Of a DNA stretch of 64,000 nucleotides, positions 45,452 through 55,735 are shown piece by piece (the first letter of the stretch is position 1; each line of letters opens with the position of its first letter). The notes beneath the pieces are model-generated. The model searched no databases, had not been told where the DNA came from, and worked only from the letters and a program-made list of their open reading frames with translations. The position numbers were made by a program, and so were the translations under genes. The stretch is from positions 55,689,408-55,753,407 of the forward strand of contig OY829329.1 in NCBI GenBank assembly GCA_963691655.1, in the 5' to 3' direction. This DNA is from Toxonevra muliebris. Its lineage: Eukaryota > Arthropoda > Insecta > Diptera > Pallopteridae.

Positions 45452-46572
45452 CTCTCTAGTTCCCAAGCGTGTCTCTAGACAGCCTTCATCAAAACGGGTG
45501 TAATTACCAACTTGATAGTTTATGGAATTTCCCAAGTTTTTAAGAAAATGTATCAGTTTTGAGTAATAATGCGTATTACAGACGTTAGCGAAAGTAAAAA
45601 ATTTGTGAAAAAAATAAAAAGAAAAATAAAAATAAATAAAATACTTCCAGTCATACTAGCCAGATAAAAAACTACCTGCGAGTAGGTAGGAACATAGTGA
45701 AATAAATAGAAATGACGCCCTCTTTTCTGTTCACTGATGTCTGCCAAATTTGAAAATTATTCTCTTACTTCTTCCAAAGCATTTGATATTTCAGAAGTAA
45801 ATATAAAAAAATATTAACCCATTGGTACCAGCACAATATATAAATAAAATAGAAAATTTTGAAAAGCCAGAAAAAATTTTAGACATTGATAAACGAGATC
45901 TTCGAAGGCGTTTGTAACAACCATGTGCATAATGTGAACCAAGGATTTAACCCAAAACTTAAAGTTTTTTTGTTATGTATGCCATTCAAGTAAGAAATCT
46001 ATCTCTCCGAAATTTAAATAAAATTCTTTTGAAATCGATAAAACTATTTAGAATATTAAGGGGACATTTTTGAAGAAGATCATTTTAAAAGTATTGTATT
46101 TTGCTTATTTAAATACTTTATAGAACCACACTCTACAAAATATTTTTAGAGCTTTTATTTCAGAAAAAGAAACAACAAACGAAAGGTTTATTATTTTTTT
46201 ATACTTTTATTTCATTTATTTATTTGTGTACAGCTGACAAAAATGGGTTAAGAGAGTTTTCTCTCATAAACAAAATTATTTGTCAAAATTTATTGAGCGA
46301 ATATATTTCATAATTGTCAAATCTCAGAAGACCTGAGAATATTTTAGATTACTTTCTGCTATCTGGCATACTGTATACTGTGGGTAGGAATTTGAATTTT
46401 TGTATACAAAATATTTAATTACTTACAAAAAAGTTTTTTCAACAACAAATACTTTTAGTCATTAAACCTTTCCGGTTTCATAAAACCACACTTATTAATT
46501 TTTTTGACATCAGATTTATGCTTTATACATTAAAATTTATCAATAAAAAATTTGGGAAAAAATTTGAAAGGG
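45452..46572. mobile_element. piggyBac-like non-autonomous element (1121 bp)
   Basis: Flanked by TTAA on both sides (45448-45451 and 46573-46576). The left end CTCTCTAGTTCCCAAGCG resembles the CCCTCTAG..C.CA end of the element at 17004; the right end is GAAAGGG. About 450 bp are related to that shorter copy, in two parts separated by extra sequence that includes a second TTAA element at 45818-46247. No transposase. Confidence 0.65.
45818..46247. mobile_element. Nested TTAA-flanked MITE (430 bp)
   Basis: TTAA at 45814-45817 and 46248-46251. The termini CCCATTGGTACCAGC (left) and CCCATTTTTGTCAGC (right, minus strand) share CCCATT and a few inner positions. It lies inside the larger TTAA element. 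Short termini mean the call rests mostly on the TTAA pair and the nesting. Confidence 0.55.
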
Positions 46573-47509
46573 TTAATGCCTCTGTAAAGTGGTTTTAAAC
46601 AGCGGGAACCTAGCCCGGTTTGTTTCAGATTATGCCACCCAATTCAACCTATCATGATAATGAATTTTTTTTTTAGTATATTTTTATTTGCAATTAGAAA
46701 GTCACTCTCCTATAGTTTTCTGATTATTGTCGATTTCAGGCAATAAGATTTAAAAATTTATCTACCTGGATGAATTTGTCTTAGGTAAAAGCTTTGCTTT
46801 AGAAAATATCCAATGTAGAGGTGTTGAGTTACTCTTCCAAATCAATCACTTGCTTGCCGCAATTAAGTTACTCTACAATAAATTTCTGGTTAGCCGGAAC
46901 TGCTCTTATGATTTATTTACACAGATTTCTCTTATGAGATTTATTGAATTTTTGTTAAGAGAATTCGTTCGGAAAAGATCGGATTTCGGTTAATTGGGTT
47001 AGTCGTTCAAGTCATCAATCGCTTGCTTAATTAATTCACTCGGAAATAAGTTCCTAGTCGTTTGGTGTACGTCAAATTTATTTTACTTAAACATTTTTCT
47101 CAAAAATACACATACTAAATGCAGCAAAAAAAAAATTCCCCTTGGCGATCCACTCTATTGTGAGGTGCTAGTAAAATGGAGTGAGCCAATTTTCTTGAAT
47201 AATGTTAACTATGCCCCAGAGCATATAAAGCACATCTTGATCAAGAACATAATGTAAAATCAAACATATTTATTATAAAATCACTGTTGCCTTACTGACG
47301 TAAATAAACTTGTCTTCAATGACAGAATGTCAAAAGGTAGAAACTATAAAACTTATTTAATGCATCGATTGCATGGATTTTTCGGGCTAGGGAACTTATT
47401 TTGGGAACGAATTGCTAAAAGATGTTTCAGTACAAAAATTTTAATGAAGCTCGAAAATTTTTGTATCTGTGCGGTTTCTGTCAATGTAATCGCTTTAATT
47501 TAATAATAA

Positions 47510-48638
47510 CACTGTTCTACAAATGGTAACTTTTGAAAACGAGCAGAGACGGGACAAATGCACTTAGGGTAATGGGGGGTCGCTGAGTCCAAATCCGTGG
47601 TCCATTTTGCTCTTTTACAATAAATTTTTAAGAAAGTAATTTGAGAAAAAAATTGTTTTGAACCTGGTTCAGGAATGGCTCAGCGACAAGGTGCCATATG
47701 ACAACCCTGGGCATTACTGGGTTAAGCTAACATCGAGATAAAAGATAACGAGGATGAAAAAAATTACGAAAAAATAAATAATTAAAAAAAAAAATTTTTT
47801 TTAATTTTTAAAGTTAATAATAAAAAAAATGGAAAAATTTTTTTTTGTAAAAATGGATGTTTTGATGAAAAAAAATATGAACTGCATTTTTAATTCTTTT
47901 TTTTTTTTAATTTTAAAAATTTTGATGTCAATAAAAAAACTAAATTGTGTATTAACGAACACAAGGCAGAAGTGAAACTTCTTGTGAACTAAACGAAACA
48001 CAAGCAAGTAACAAGCAAATGAAATTTTTCAATCGCTAAACTTTTTACTTCATTGGCTTGTGTTTTTTAATTTCATTTGCTTGTGTTTCGTTTAGTTCAC
48101 TAGAAGTTTCACTTCTGCCTTGTGTTTGTTAATACACAACAAATTTTTTTTTTTTTTGGGATTAATGCTAGAACAAAAATTGCAACTCTGTACCGATAAT
48201 GTCGATGACAATTTTAGCGAACTCTTTTTGTGTGCGACATCTTCATGCAATTCCTTGGACATTTGCGCCATCTGTATGGGAAATGTATAACTGTCATAAA
48301 CTTTAAGATGGCGACGCTACACATTGTTCTTTCTGTCATAGGCGCGTGTGTGTGTGTGCTTGAAAATGTTATATTGAATTAAAACTATTTATGAATGGTT
48401 TGCTCGTGAATTCAGTTACGGAATATTGTTATTTAGCCCCTCATGCACATTGCTCGACAAAATTATGTCGCATTGCAAACTTACGCGCGACGTCACATCC
48501 GGTTGGTTTTACTCTAGGACAAGAGAAAAAAAATGTGACGTAGAAGAGCAAAACGAACCACGGATTCGGGCTCAGCGACCCCCCATTACTCTAAGTATAC
48601 TTGTCCCGTCTCTGCTTCTTTTTGGCTATTGAACAGTG
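47510..48638. mobile_element. Long-TIR DNA transposon, non-autonomous (copy 2)
   Basis: The ends are inverted repeats of about 100 bp: CACTGTTC at the tips, then GCAGAGACGGGACAA, a variable stretch, and GTAATGGGGGGTCGCTGAG, the last two perfect or nearly so in both arms. TA follows the right end (48639-48640); the left flank is AA. A second, truncated copy lies at 110-550. Compared with it, this copy has about 590 extra bases, including a 195-bp palindrome at 47945. No transposase. Confidence 0.78.
47945..48139. mobile_element. 195-bp near-perfect palindrome inside the long-TIR element
   Basis: TTGTGTATTAACGAACACAA at the left pairs with TTGTGTTTGTTAATACACAA at the right, and both arms continue with GGCAGAAGTGAAACTTCT.GTGAACTAAACGAAACACAAGC for ~60 bp with only a couple of mismatches. 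The inner part also contains CAAGCAAATGAAATT in both orientations. The matching position in the copy at 110-550 lacks it, so it is an insertion. A target duplication is not clear. Confidence 0.82.
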
Positions 48639-49760
48639 TAATCATTGAATTAATGAATATCATTTCAATTAACAAATTTTGTTGTTTTTTTTTTTTTTTT
48701 AGTGCAAAATAAATATTGAATATTTTATAATCACTAAAACTTCGGGGGGAATATATTTGTATTGGAGTAGCAAAAATTTCTATATACTTACCTATTCCTA
48801 CATTCAAATATTTTAAAATGATGATACTTATGTTATCTCTGTTATTTTTTTAAATGTATGTATATAAGTTCTAGAAAAGACATAATGATAAATTATTTTT
48901 CCCACGACCCCCTCCTACTCACTCAATAAATTTTTTATATTTTAAATCTAATAAAAATTCTCAATAAACATTTATAAAAAATATTTTATCGCGCCACTTC
49001 AAATGGAACAAATTATATTTATATTTTACAAGCAATTTTCGATTGTAGTGTCACGTTACTATCATATCACATCAACATGAAAAAATAAATTATGATAACC
49101 ATAATGAAAAAAAAAAAAAAAACATTTTTTATACTTTATAAGAAAAAAAAACAACTTACCACGGACCTAATTAATCTAAACAATAATAACAAATTTCCCG
49201 GTATGGTGTTGGCGGTAGGTGGTAGCTGTTGTTGTTAAACATACGAGTGGTGACTTGTACAGTCAAGTTTAGAAATAAAGAAACAAACTAAATTGGAGCA
49301 TGCTGTATTAAATATAAATATATTGTATTATACTTATAGATAAGTATAAAAGTTTGTTGCGAAAACTTATCGTATTTAAATATGAACGAGTGTACCTACC
49401 CCCCTCTTAGTTTACTGCTGCTGCAGTCAGCATAATACAACAGCCAGACATAAAATATGCCATACACTTGTGTAATAAGTGTAATAATGATTTATGATAA
49501 CTTGAGGTTTATTTTTAATTTTGCGTGTTATTCGAAAATGCTAGTAGGTACTTAATTTAAACCTAACCTAACTCAATAATAATAATAATAATGCTTTGTT
49601 ACTAAACCTGCACCATTACTTACTTACTTACTTACTTAGTTAGTTATTATTTATTACCTATCTATTTTTAAATATTTAAGAAATACATTTTATTAATTTA
49701 TTATTTAATATATTTGTTTTGTTTTGTTTTTTTCGCTCTTTGCTCTACTTATCATTCCAG

Positions 49761-49963
49761 GAAAAGAGCCCGCCTTGCGTTCTTTCACCGAAGTACAACA
49801 ACTTTTACAGCAAGGCAAAAAACGTGAAGTTAAAAATATACTAAGAGAGAATTCATGGCCGATTAATTCACCGATACGGTCACAGTTATGGCCAGCATTA
49901 TGCGCACAACATCAATCTAAACAAAATATGTTAGATGGTTTCTATTGGGAAATGGTGCATCAG
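49761..49963 (+). CDS. sky: skywalker / TBC1D24-family Rab-GAP, coding exon 2
   Basis: Bounded by ATTCCAG|GAAAAG and CATCAG|GTGAGT. It completes codon 55 (Gly) and encodes residues to 122: KEPALRSFTEVQQLLQQGKK, then a basic REVKNILREN stretch, WPINSPIRSQLWPALC and GFYWEMVHQ. The length is 203 bases, so the join to exon 1 (phase 1) and to exon 3 (phase 0) keeps one frame. This is the start of the TBC domain: the R/K-rich helix and the SPIR.QLW segment correspond to the first helices of TBC1D24-type domains. In the fly protein this face binds phosphoinositides; residue-level mapping was not attempted. Confidence 0.93.
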
Positions 49964-52531
49964 GTGAGTTTACATAAACATTTACTTATACATATAAAAC
50001 ATTTCAAAAGAGATTGTAGCTATAAACATGCAGAGATCCATATTGCAAATGATAGCGACTGACCAGTGCCTGGAGTTGATCCCCGTATCGCTAAATTTTT
50101 GATTCCTTCATTCTTTTTAATGTTGCTATATGTTTCAGATAAGACCAGTGTCAAGCCTTTGACTTAGGGAATCCAGTAACTCCTTACATTAATTAAACAA
50201 TTTAGAGGAGGTCTGAGTTTGAGCTTTAAAAACCGTTTATCTATCAATGACAATAGCTATCTTAGCTTTAGTTTAGTCATTGTTTTGCAGGTTTCTCTGA
50301 TTGTCAAAAGTTCGACCTAGAACATAGTGGTTTCGTCCGGAACTCGACCTTGGGAAATCGAGAATATTTTGTTCCACTTTAATATGGATTTAACCCCCTA
50401 CGGGCTGATAAGGAACCCGGGTACCTAAATGTTTTTTAAACTGTTTTATTTCTTGAAATATGGGTTTTTAATTTGGGAAATTGCTATGAAACTGATTTCA
50501 AAATAAAATTGATACATATTTGAAAAACGTAAACGTAAAATTAGATCAGATTCAGCGCCGTAGCCAGAAATTTTTTTCGGGGGGGTTTTCATTCGAAGAA
50601 AATATTCATAAATAATTTTTATCAAGCTGATTTTTAAATACAATAAATTAAATCAATGATACATTTGATGGACCCTACAAAATTAAAATTTTAGGAAAAA
50701 TTTTCCGATTTTTTTTAATCTTAACCTCGAAAAAATGGCCAAAAGTGACAAAAAATTACCAGAAGTATCAAATTAAATTTTTTCAAATAAATATTCAATG
50801 TGCATTCTAGTGAATTTTTTTTTTATCATTAACTCATTGACTTCCCACTTCTGATGATGTACCCAACCTCAAAAAAATTACCAAAAATAGTAGAGGCTCA
50901 TTTTTTTAAATGATCATCATTGGGAATTTGAGCCATTATCAATGATAAGGAACCCGGATGAGGTTGGCTTATATTCCCTAAATTCGTGAAGTCACAGCAT
51001 TGAAAGAGATCTTTCAAGTCGTGGTGCTCTGAGCAATAATGCGTTAAAAAATTAATTTTAAGATGGGTTTTGCTAATAAGATGGAGTTTTTGCGAAAGAA
51101 TTTTTCACGTTGAACACGAATCTGAGGTCAAACACTTCCCATTACATCACGTTTTAGGAAAGAAATGGGGTTCAAGCAAGTCTTATTTTACAAGGATCCG
51201 ATAATTTTTTCTATTTTTATTAATTTTTAAACTTTTCAAACTGATTCAGGACGAAACTTTAAATCAAACAGTTACTGACTTAGAAAAACTATAAATGCAG
51301 GAGTGCTCAGTATCACCTTCTCTTTTTGAATCCGTAGTCAAACCTCATGTTGAAGAAAACAAATCGAATTTGATCCCATAGTGTAACTAAGGTTTCAAAT
51401 TTATTTTTTATATTTGACTTTTTAGATAAAAAAAACCGATGGAAGTAAAAAATATCGTTAAATAGATTTTATTTTGACTTTTTTTCTATCCATTAGCAAT
51501 TAATCTCAAAAATTAGAATAAAGTTTCAACATTTCGCTAAGTAGAAATTTTGTTTTTACAATATATTTGTAAAAGAAAAAAAATTAAAAACTCGAAAATT
51601 GTAGAAAAATCATGAATGAATTTTTGTCTATAACGTCAGAAGGATATTAAAAGTTGAAAAAGGTTGCTCAGACGTGTGAAACTTGTTTATATTAGTTTTA
51701 GAAGTCCTAACCCTCTCAGGGGAATGTGTACTTCCCGTGGAAGGAAAAAATCGAGATGTTGATTTTCGTGTTTAGGAGCCCCCAAATAGTCAAAAAATAA
51801 TATTCACGAATTTTTAGCTGTACCTGATGTACACATATTTTTACAAAAAAAACTTTCAGGGAGCTTTAAAATACTCCGACTAACACAAAATGTGTCTCTA
51901 TCGACAGAGAAAGGTTCTATCTACATAAGAAATTTGTTTTTACACATCTTTTTATTATTTAGAATTTTTAATAATTTTTCGAAATTGACGACACAAAAAA
52001 AAAAAAAGAGAGCACAAGAAAAAAGTGAGGTTGTCCCATAAAAGTCACAATAGTTTCGACGGTTTTGCTTCGATTGTAACAAAATAAATTCCAAACGATA
52101 GAGGAAAAACCGCAAAGATGTCAATACCAAAATTGTTTGATTGGCATTTAAATCAAAGTCAGGTAAAATGTTTAAATTCATGTACACATATGTGCACGAA
52201 AATGCTGAAAGGGCTAAACAATCTTGAATTTCACCCAAAACTTATCTATCGTCCCCAAATAAAAAGATGGACTGAATGCATTAAATAATCTTTAGAAACT
52301 TTTAAAGTTTCACGAAAGGTCTTTGATTTGAAGATAAAATTTTCAGTTAGTATCTTGAATCCGCTAGTGATTGTTTCTATCCCCTTGAATTTGCTACAGT
52401 TGCCTTGTAAAACTTAACTTCTTCATACATCACTTCAGGTTTATCTCTCTCTCTCACACTTTCATGTTTCTATAATTTTTCTCATGTTACTATAATACTA
52501 AATTTTTTATTTTATCATCATTTCACTCCAG
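49964..52531 (+). other. sky: sky intron 2 (2,568 bp)
   Basis: GTGAGT donor and TTTCACTCCAG acceptor. It contains one copy of the GCCGTAGCC repeat (50556-51538). A TTAACCCCCTACGGGC motif at 50390 resembles a TTAA element end. The rest is AT-rich with nothing coding. Confidence 0.88.
50556..51538. mobile_element. Dispersed repeat beginning GCCGTAGCC, copy A (right end lost)
   Basis: About 980 bp align with the repeat at 58861-59809, from CGCCGTAGCCAGAAATTTTT through TTTTCATTCGA.GAAAATATTCATA, TGCTCTGAGCAATAATG and TTGAACACGAATCTGAGGTC to CAACATTTCG. The terminal G-rich end present in copy B is absent. No protein coding. Confidence 0.72.
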
Positions 52532-52736
52532 GTCTTCGGTACTACCGAACTCTCCGAGAAACCAATTATGCTGCCTGCTTTTGTCGATGCGGCTCACTGC
52601 TTGCCTTATCATTTAACGCGTACAGGACGCGCAGTAGCCGATCGTATTGTGAATGTATTGGGATATGATTGTCCCGATATTACATACAGTCCAGTATTGT
52701 ATCCGATCACATCGATTTTATTGCATTTCATGTCGG
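52532..52736 (+). CDS. sky: skywalker / TBC1D24-family Rab-GAP, coding exon 3
   Basis: Bounded by CACTCCAG|GTCTTC and ATGTCGG|GTAAGT. It encodes residues 123-190 plus the first base of codon 191: VFGTTELSEKPIMLPAFVDA, then HCLPYHLTRTGRAVADRIVN, VLGYDCPDITYSPVLYP and ITSILLHFMS. The segments LP.FVD, a GR.AV..I helix, PDI.Y.P.L and LLH match the same order in vertebrate TBC1D24, which makes the family assignment firm. The remaining TBC helices and the TLDc domain are expected in exons outside the window. The gene is intact as far as seen. Confidence 0.94.
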
Positions 52737-54511
52737 GTAAGTGGAAAATTTCCCCCAAAAAAATTGATTACATTTTTTATTGTTATTTAAGTAGATTAGA
52801 AAAAATAACTAAATTGAGATAAAAAACATACAATGAAATAAAAACAATGACGTTAAAGAGAGCGTAAGGCGCGCGAATTCACAATGACCTTGCGGGTGCA
52901 ATAATAAGTGGCGGATCTTGTCGATCTGATGGGTGTATGTAGTCGTTCATGTGTATGGGAGTATTGCATAAATAAATATAGACTACACGACGTATGTAGT
53001 GCTATTTATTTGCATAAATTTTTCTTATTTGCATATAGTTTATATTTGTAAACATAAAAATTTAAGCTCATAAAATTTACTTTATTTCCTTTTTTTTTTG
53101 TTTTTTTTTTTTTTGTTTATTTGCTTGTGCTTAAGTTCTAAGTTCCTTTTTTATTTTTCTCCTCACTTGGTTTTTTTTTGTTCTTAATTTGTTTTTGACG
53201 TCATTTGTTGCGTGAAAGATATACACAAACTTATTATTATTATTATTATTATTAGTCGTATTATTGTGACTGAGTTGTACTAATATAAAAATTGTATAAT
53301 TATTTTTATCAAATCATAGGCAGATAATATTTCTCTACCCAAACCAACCAACAACGATCATTCTAAATGTTTGTTTTTAAGGTAGTTATATTTAGCTGTG
53401 AGTGCTCTGAGTTGGGATTGGATTGGAATGTGTTGTTGGTGGTGGTGGGTGAGATTTTCAATCGTGATTTTTGCGGTTGATTTTAGTTTTATTTTTATTT
53501 ATTATTCTGTTGCACATTTTATTCTCGTGCTTCTAATTTTTCATTTCAAGTTTATAATTGTGTAAAAATTATTTTTTTTATTTTTCAAAAAAAAAATGTA
53601 TACAAATTTAAATCGCTGTTTTTTTTTATACTGTTTTTATTATTTCTTTATTTAGTGTTTTTTATAGCCTCTCTAACTTTATTTCGGCGTTTTTGTTGTT
53701 AGCATTTGTTTGACATTTCCACATAAATACATAAAATTGTCACTCAAATATAGATAGTTTTTTATATTACTTTTATTTATACTTTTACTCATATAATTTT
53801 TTTATTTTTTTTTTATTATTTCAAATTTCTTAAAGGTATGCTTTAGTATTTTTATATATAAAAAATTTATATTTTTTTTATTTATATTTTTTAATCTTAT
53901 ATTTTGCAAAAACAAAACATTAAATATTTTTGTTGCCTTTTAATATATATTTTTCGCTTTTGCAGCAATTAAAACATTTTAATTTATTTATTTATTTTGT
54001 GAATAATTTAGTCTTCTCTTTATTTCTTGTTCTGTTTGTTTATATTAGCTCACAAGAAATTGATTTTATAAATAATAATTTCATATTAACAATGAAGAAT
54101 TTTTTTGTTTTGTATAATTTTTTATTTGGTTTTTTATTTTTTTATTTGCATTAAATTTATTCACACACGTGATATGGTGTGATTTTCTTTTGGAGATAGC
54201 ACTAAATGGTAGAATTCTTAGGTGGTTTGAGAAAAGAGAAAAAAGTTAGTTAAAAAAATTGTTATTTTACTAGTTAACTCTTTTTTAACAGTAGGTACTA
54301 CAGAAACTTTCAATTCGATCTCAAAATATTTCTCCATCTTTTCATCTGTACTTTATACAAATAAAAGTTATTTCAAAATGTTTCATTTGTACTTCTGCGT
54401 AATCACATTAAGCTCAAAATATTCCAATTGCACTTCCGAGTTTTCCATTTGTTCGCCAGGAGTAATCTAATTTACTGAAGAACATTTCAATTTGTTTGCA
54501 GAATACCACCT

Positions 54512-55735
54512 TGATTAAAAAGTTCCCGGAATTTATTCACAAAATTAAAAATACAAGTTTATTTATCTAAATCTATATTGCCCCCTTCAAAGTAATCCCC
54601 ATCGACTGCAACACACTTATGCCAGCGCTTGATCCAATCCTCGAAACATTTTTTATATTCGGTTTTCGGTATGTCCATAAAAGCTTCCTGCGATTTTTCC
54701 ATTACTGCCGCTCGGCTGCTGAAACGCGTTCCCCGTAATGGTTTTTTAACTCGATTGAACAGAAAGAAGTCACAGAGATGAATTCGGTGGCTGTTGGATG
54801 GTATTTGTTGCATTTTTCTTCAAAAACTCACGAATAATGATGGCACTGTGCGACGGTGCGTTATCATGGTGCAAAATCCACGAGTTTTCTGTCCACAATT
54901 CTGGTCTCTTTCGGCGAATTGCTTCATGCAAACGTCTCATAACGCCCAAATAATACTCTTTGTTTACTATCTGGCCTTCTGGCAAAAATTCATGATGCGC
55001 TACACCGTTGTAATCCATGAAAACCGTGAGCATTGCCTTTTTTTTGACTGAAAACGGCGTGGTTTTTTTGGTCTCGGCTCATTTGGTGAACGCCATTCAC
55101 TTGCCTGATGTCTCGTCTCTAGTAATGATCCTTTTGATGAATGTGGGATCAGATTCAGCCTCGCAAATCATGTCTTTTGCGACGTCAACACGGTCTCTTT
55201 TTTGCATGAAATTGAGGTCTTTTGGCACCAACTTTGCTGCTACACGACGGAAACCCAAATCATGAACCAAAATGTCTTGGACAGATCCATAGGCAATGTT
55301 CAAGTCCTCCGCTATCTCTCTGATGGTTAATTTGCGGTTATTAACCAAAATTTCTTTTACTTTATCAATGTTTTCGTCGGTTTTCGATGCCGATGGTCTG
55401 CCACTACATTCATCATCTTCGATTGACTCACGACCACTTTTGAACAGCTTGTGCCACTGGTAAGCGACCGTTTTCTTTAGAGAATCGTTGCCGAAACACT
55501 TTTCCAACATTTCCAACATTTCTTTTTTCTAAAACCGGTAAGAAATTGAAAATCTGTTGATATTCAACCAAGTTACAGGCTTATAAAAGTGTCCAAAGGT
55601 ACCCAAACCCGATTTTTTAACGGTAAATCAAGATTTTGGGGGTGTTTGGAAAATTTCAAGTACAGACTCTTGTTTTACTCGATAAGACCTACAAGAAAAA
55701 TAGTATGACTTCCCCGGTATTTTTTACTGTCGCAC
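54512..55735 (-). mobile_element. Mariner (DD34D) transposon, degraded
   Basis: The transposase pseudogene occupies most of it. The left end TTGATTAAAAAGTTCCCGG is a plausible mariner terminus; a weak inverted counterpart (minus strand GACAGTAAAAAATACCGGGG) lies near 55735. Both boundaries are approximate and no TA pair was confirmed. Confidence 0.6.
54559..55519 (-). pseudogene. Mariner transposase (DD34D), multiply frameshifted
   Basis: From the N-terminus: FGNDSLKKTVAYQWHKLFKS, an EDDECSGRPSASKTDENI linker, LTIREIAEDLNIAYGSVQDI (helix-turn-helix), then the first catalytic region as ITRDET, where mariners have GDE. A stop and a shift follow; the next frame reads AMLTVFMDYNGVAHHEFLPE, then the second aspartate in LHHDNAPSHSA. 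A small deletion in the usual YSPDLAP segment shifts the frame again before LCDFFLF, which holds the third aspartate. The C-terminal WIKRWHKCVAVDGDYFEG is normal for mariner. Inactive. Confidence 0.9.

Larger units (their letters stand above)
38636..49760 (+). other. sky: sky intron 1 (11,125 bp)
   Basis: GT (38636) to AG (49760, TTATCATTCCAG). It contains four mobile-element complexes, listed separately. The unassigned parts, 38640-41430, 42430-43380, 44850-45447, 46577-47509 and 48640-49760, are AT-rich with no exon or RNA gene that I can support. Simple repeats include (TC)n at 41080-41135, (AAT)n at 42811-42835 and (CTTA)n at 49616-49640. Confidence 0.85.
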
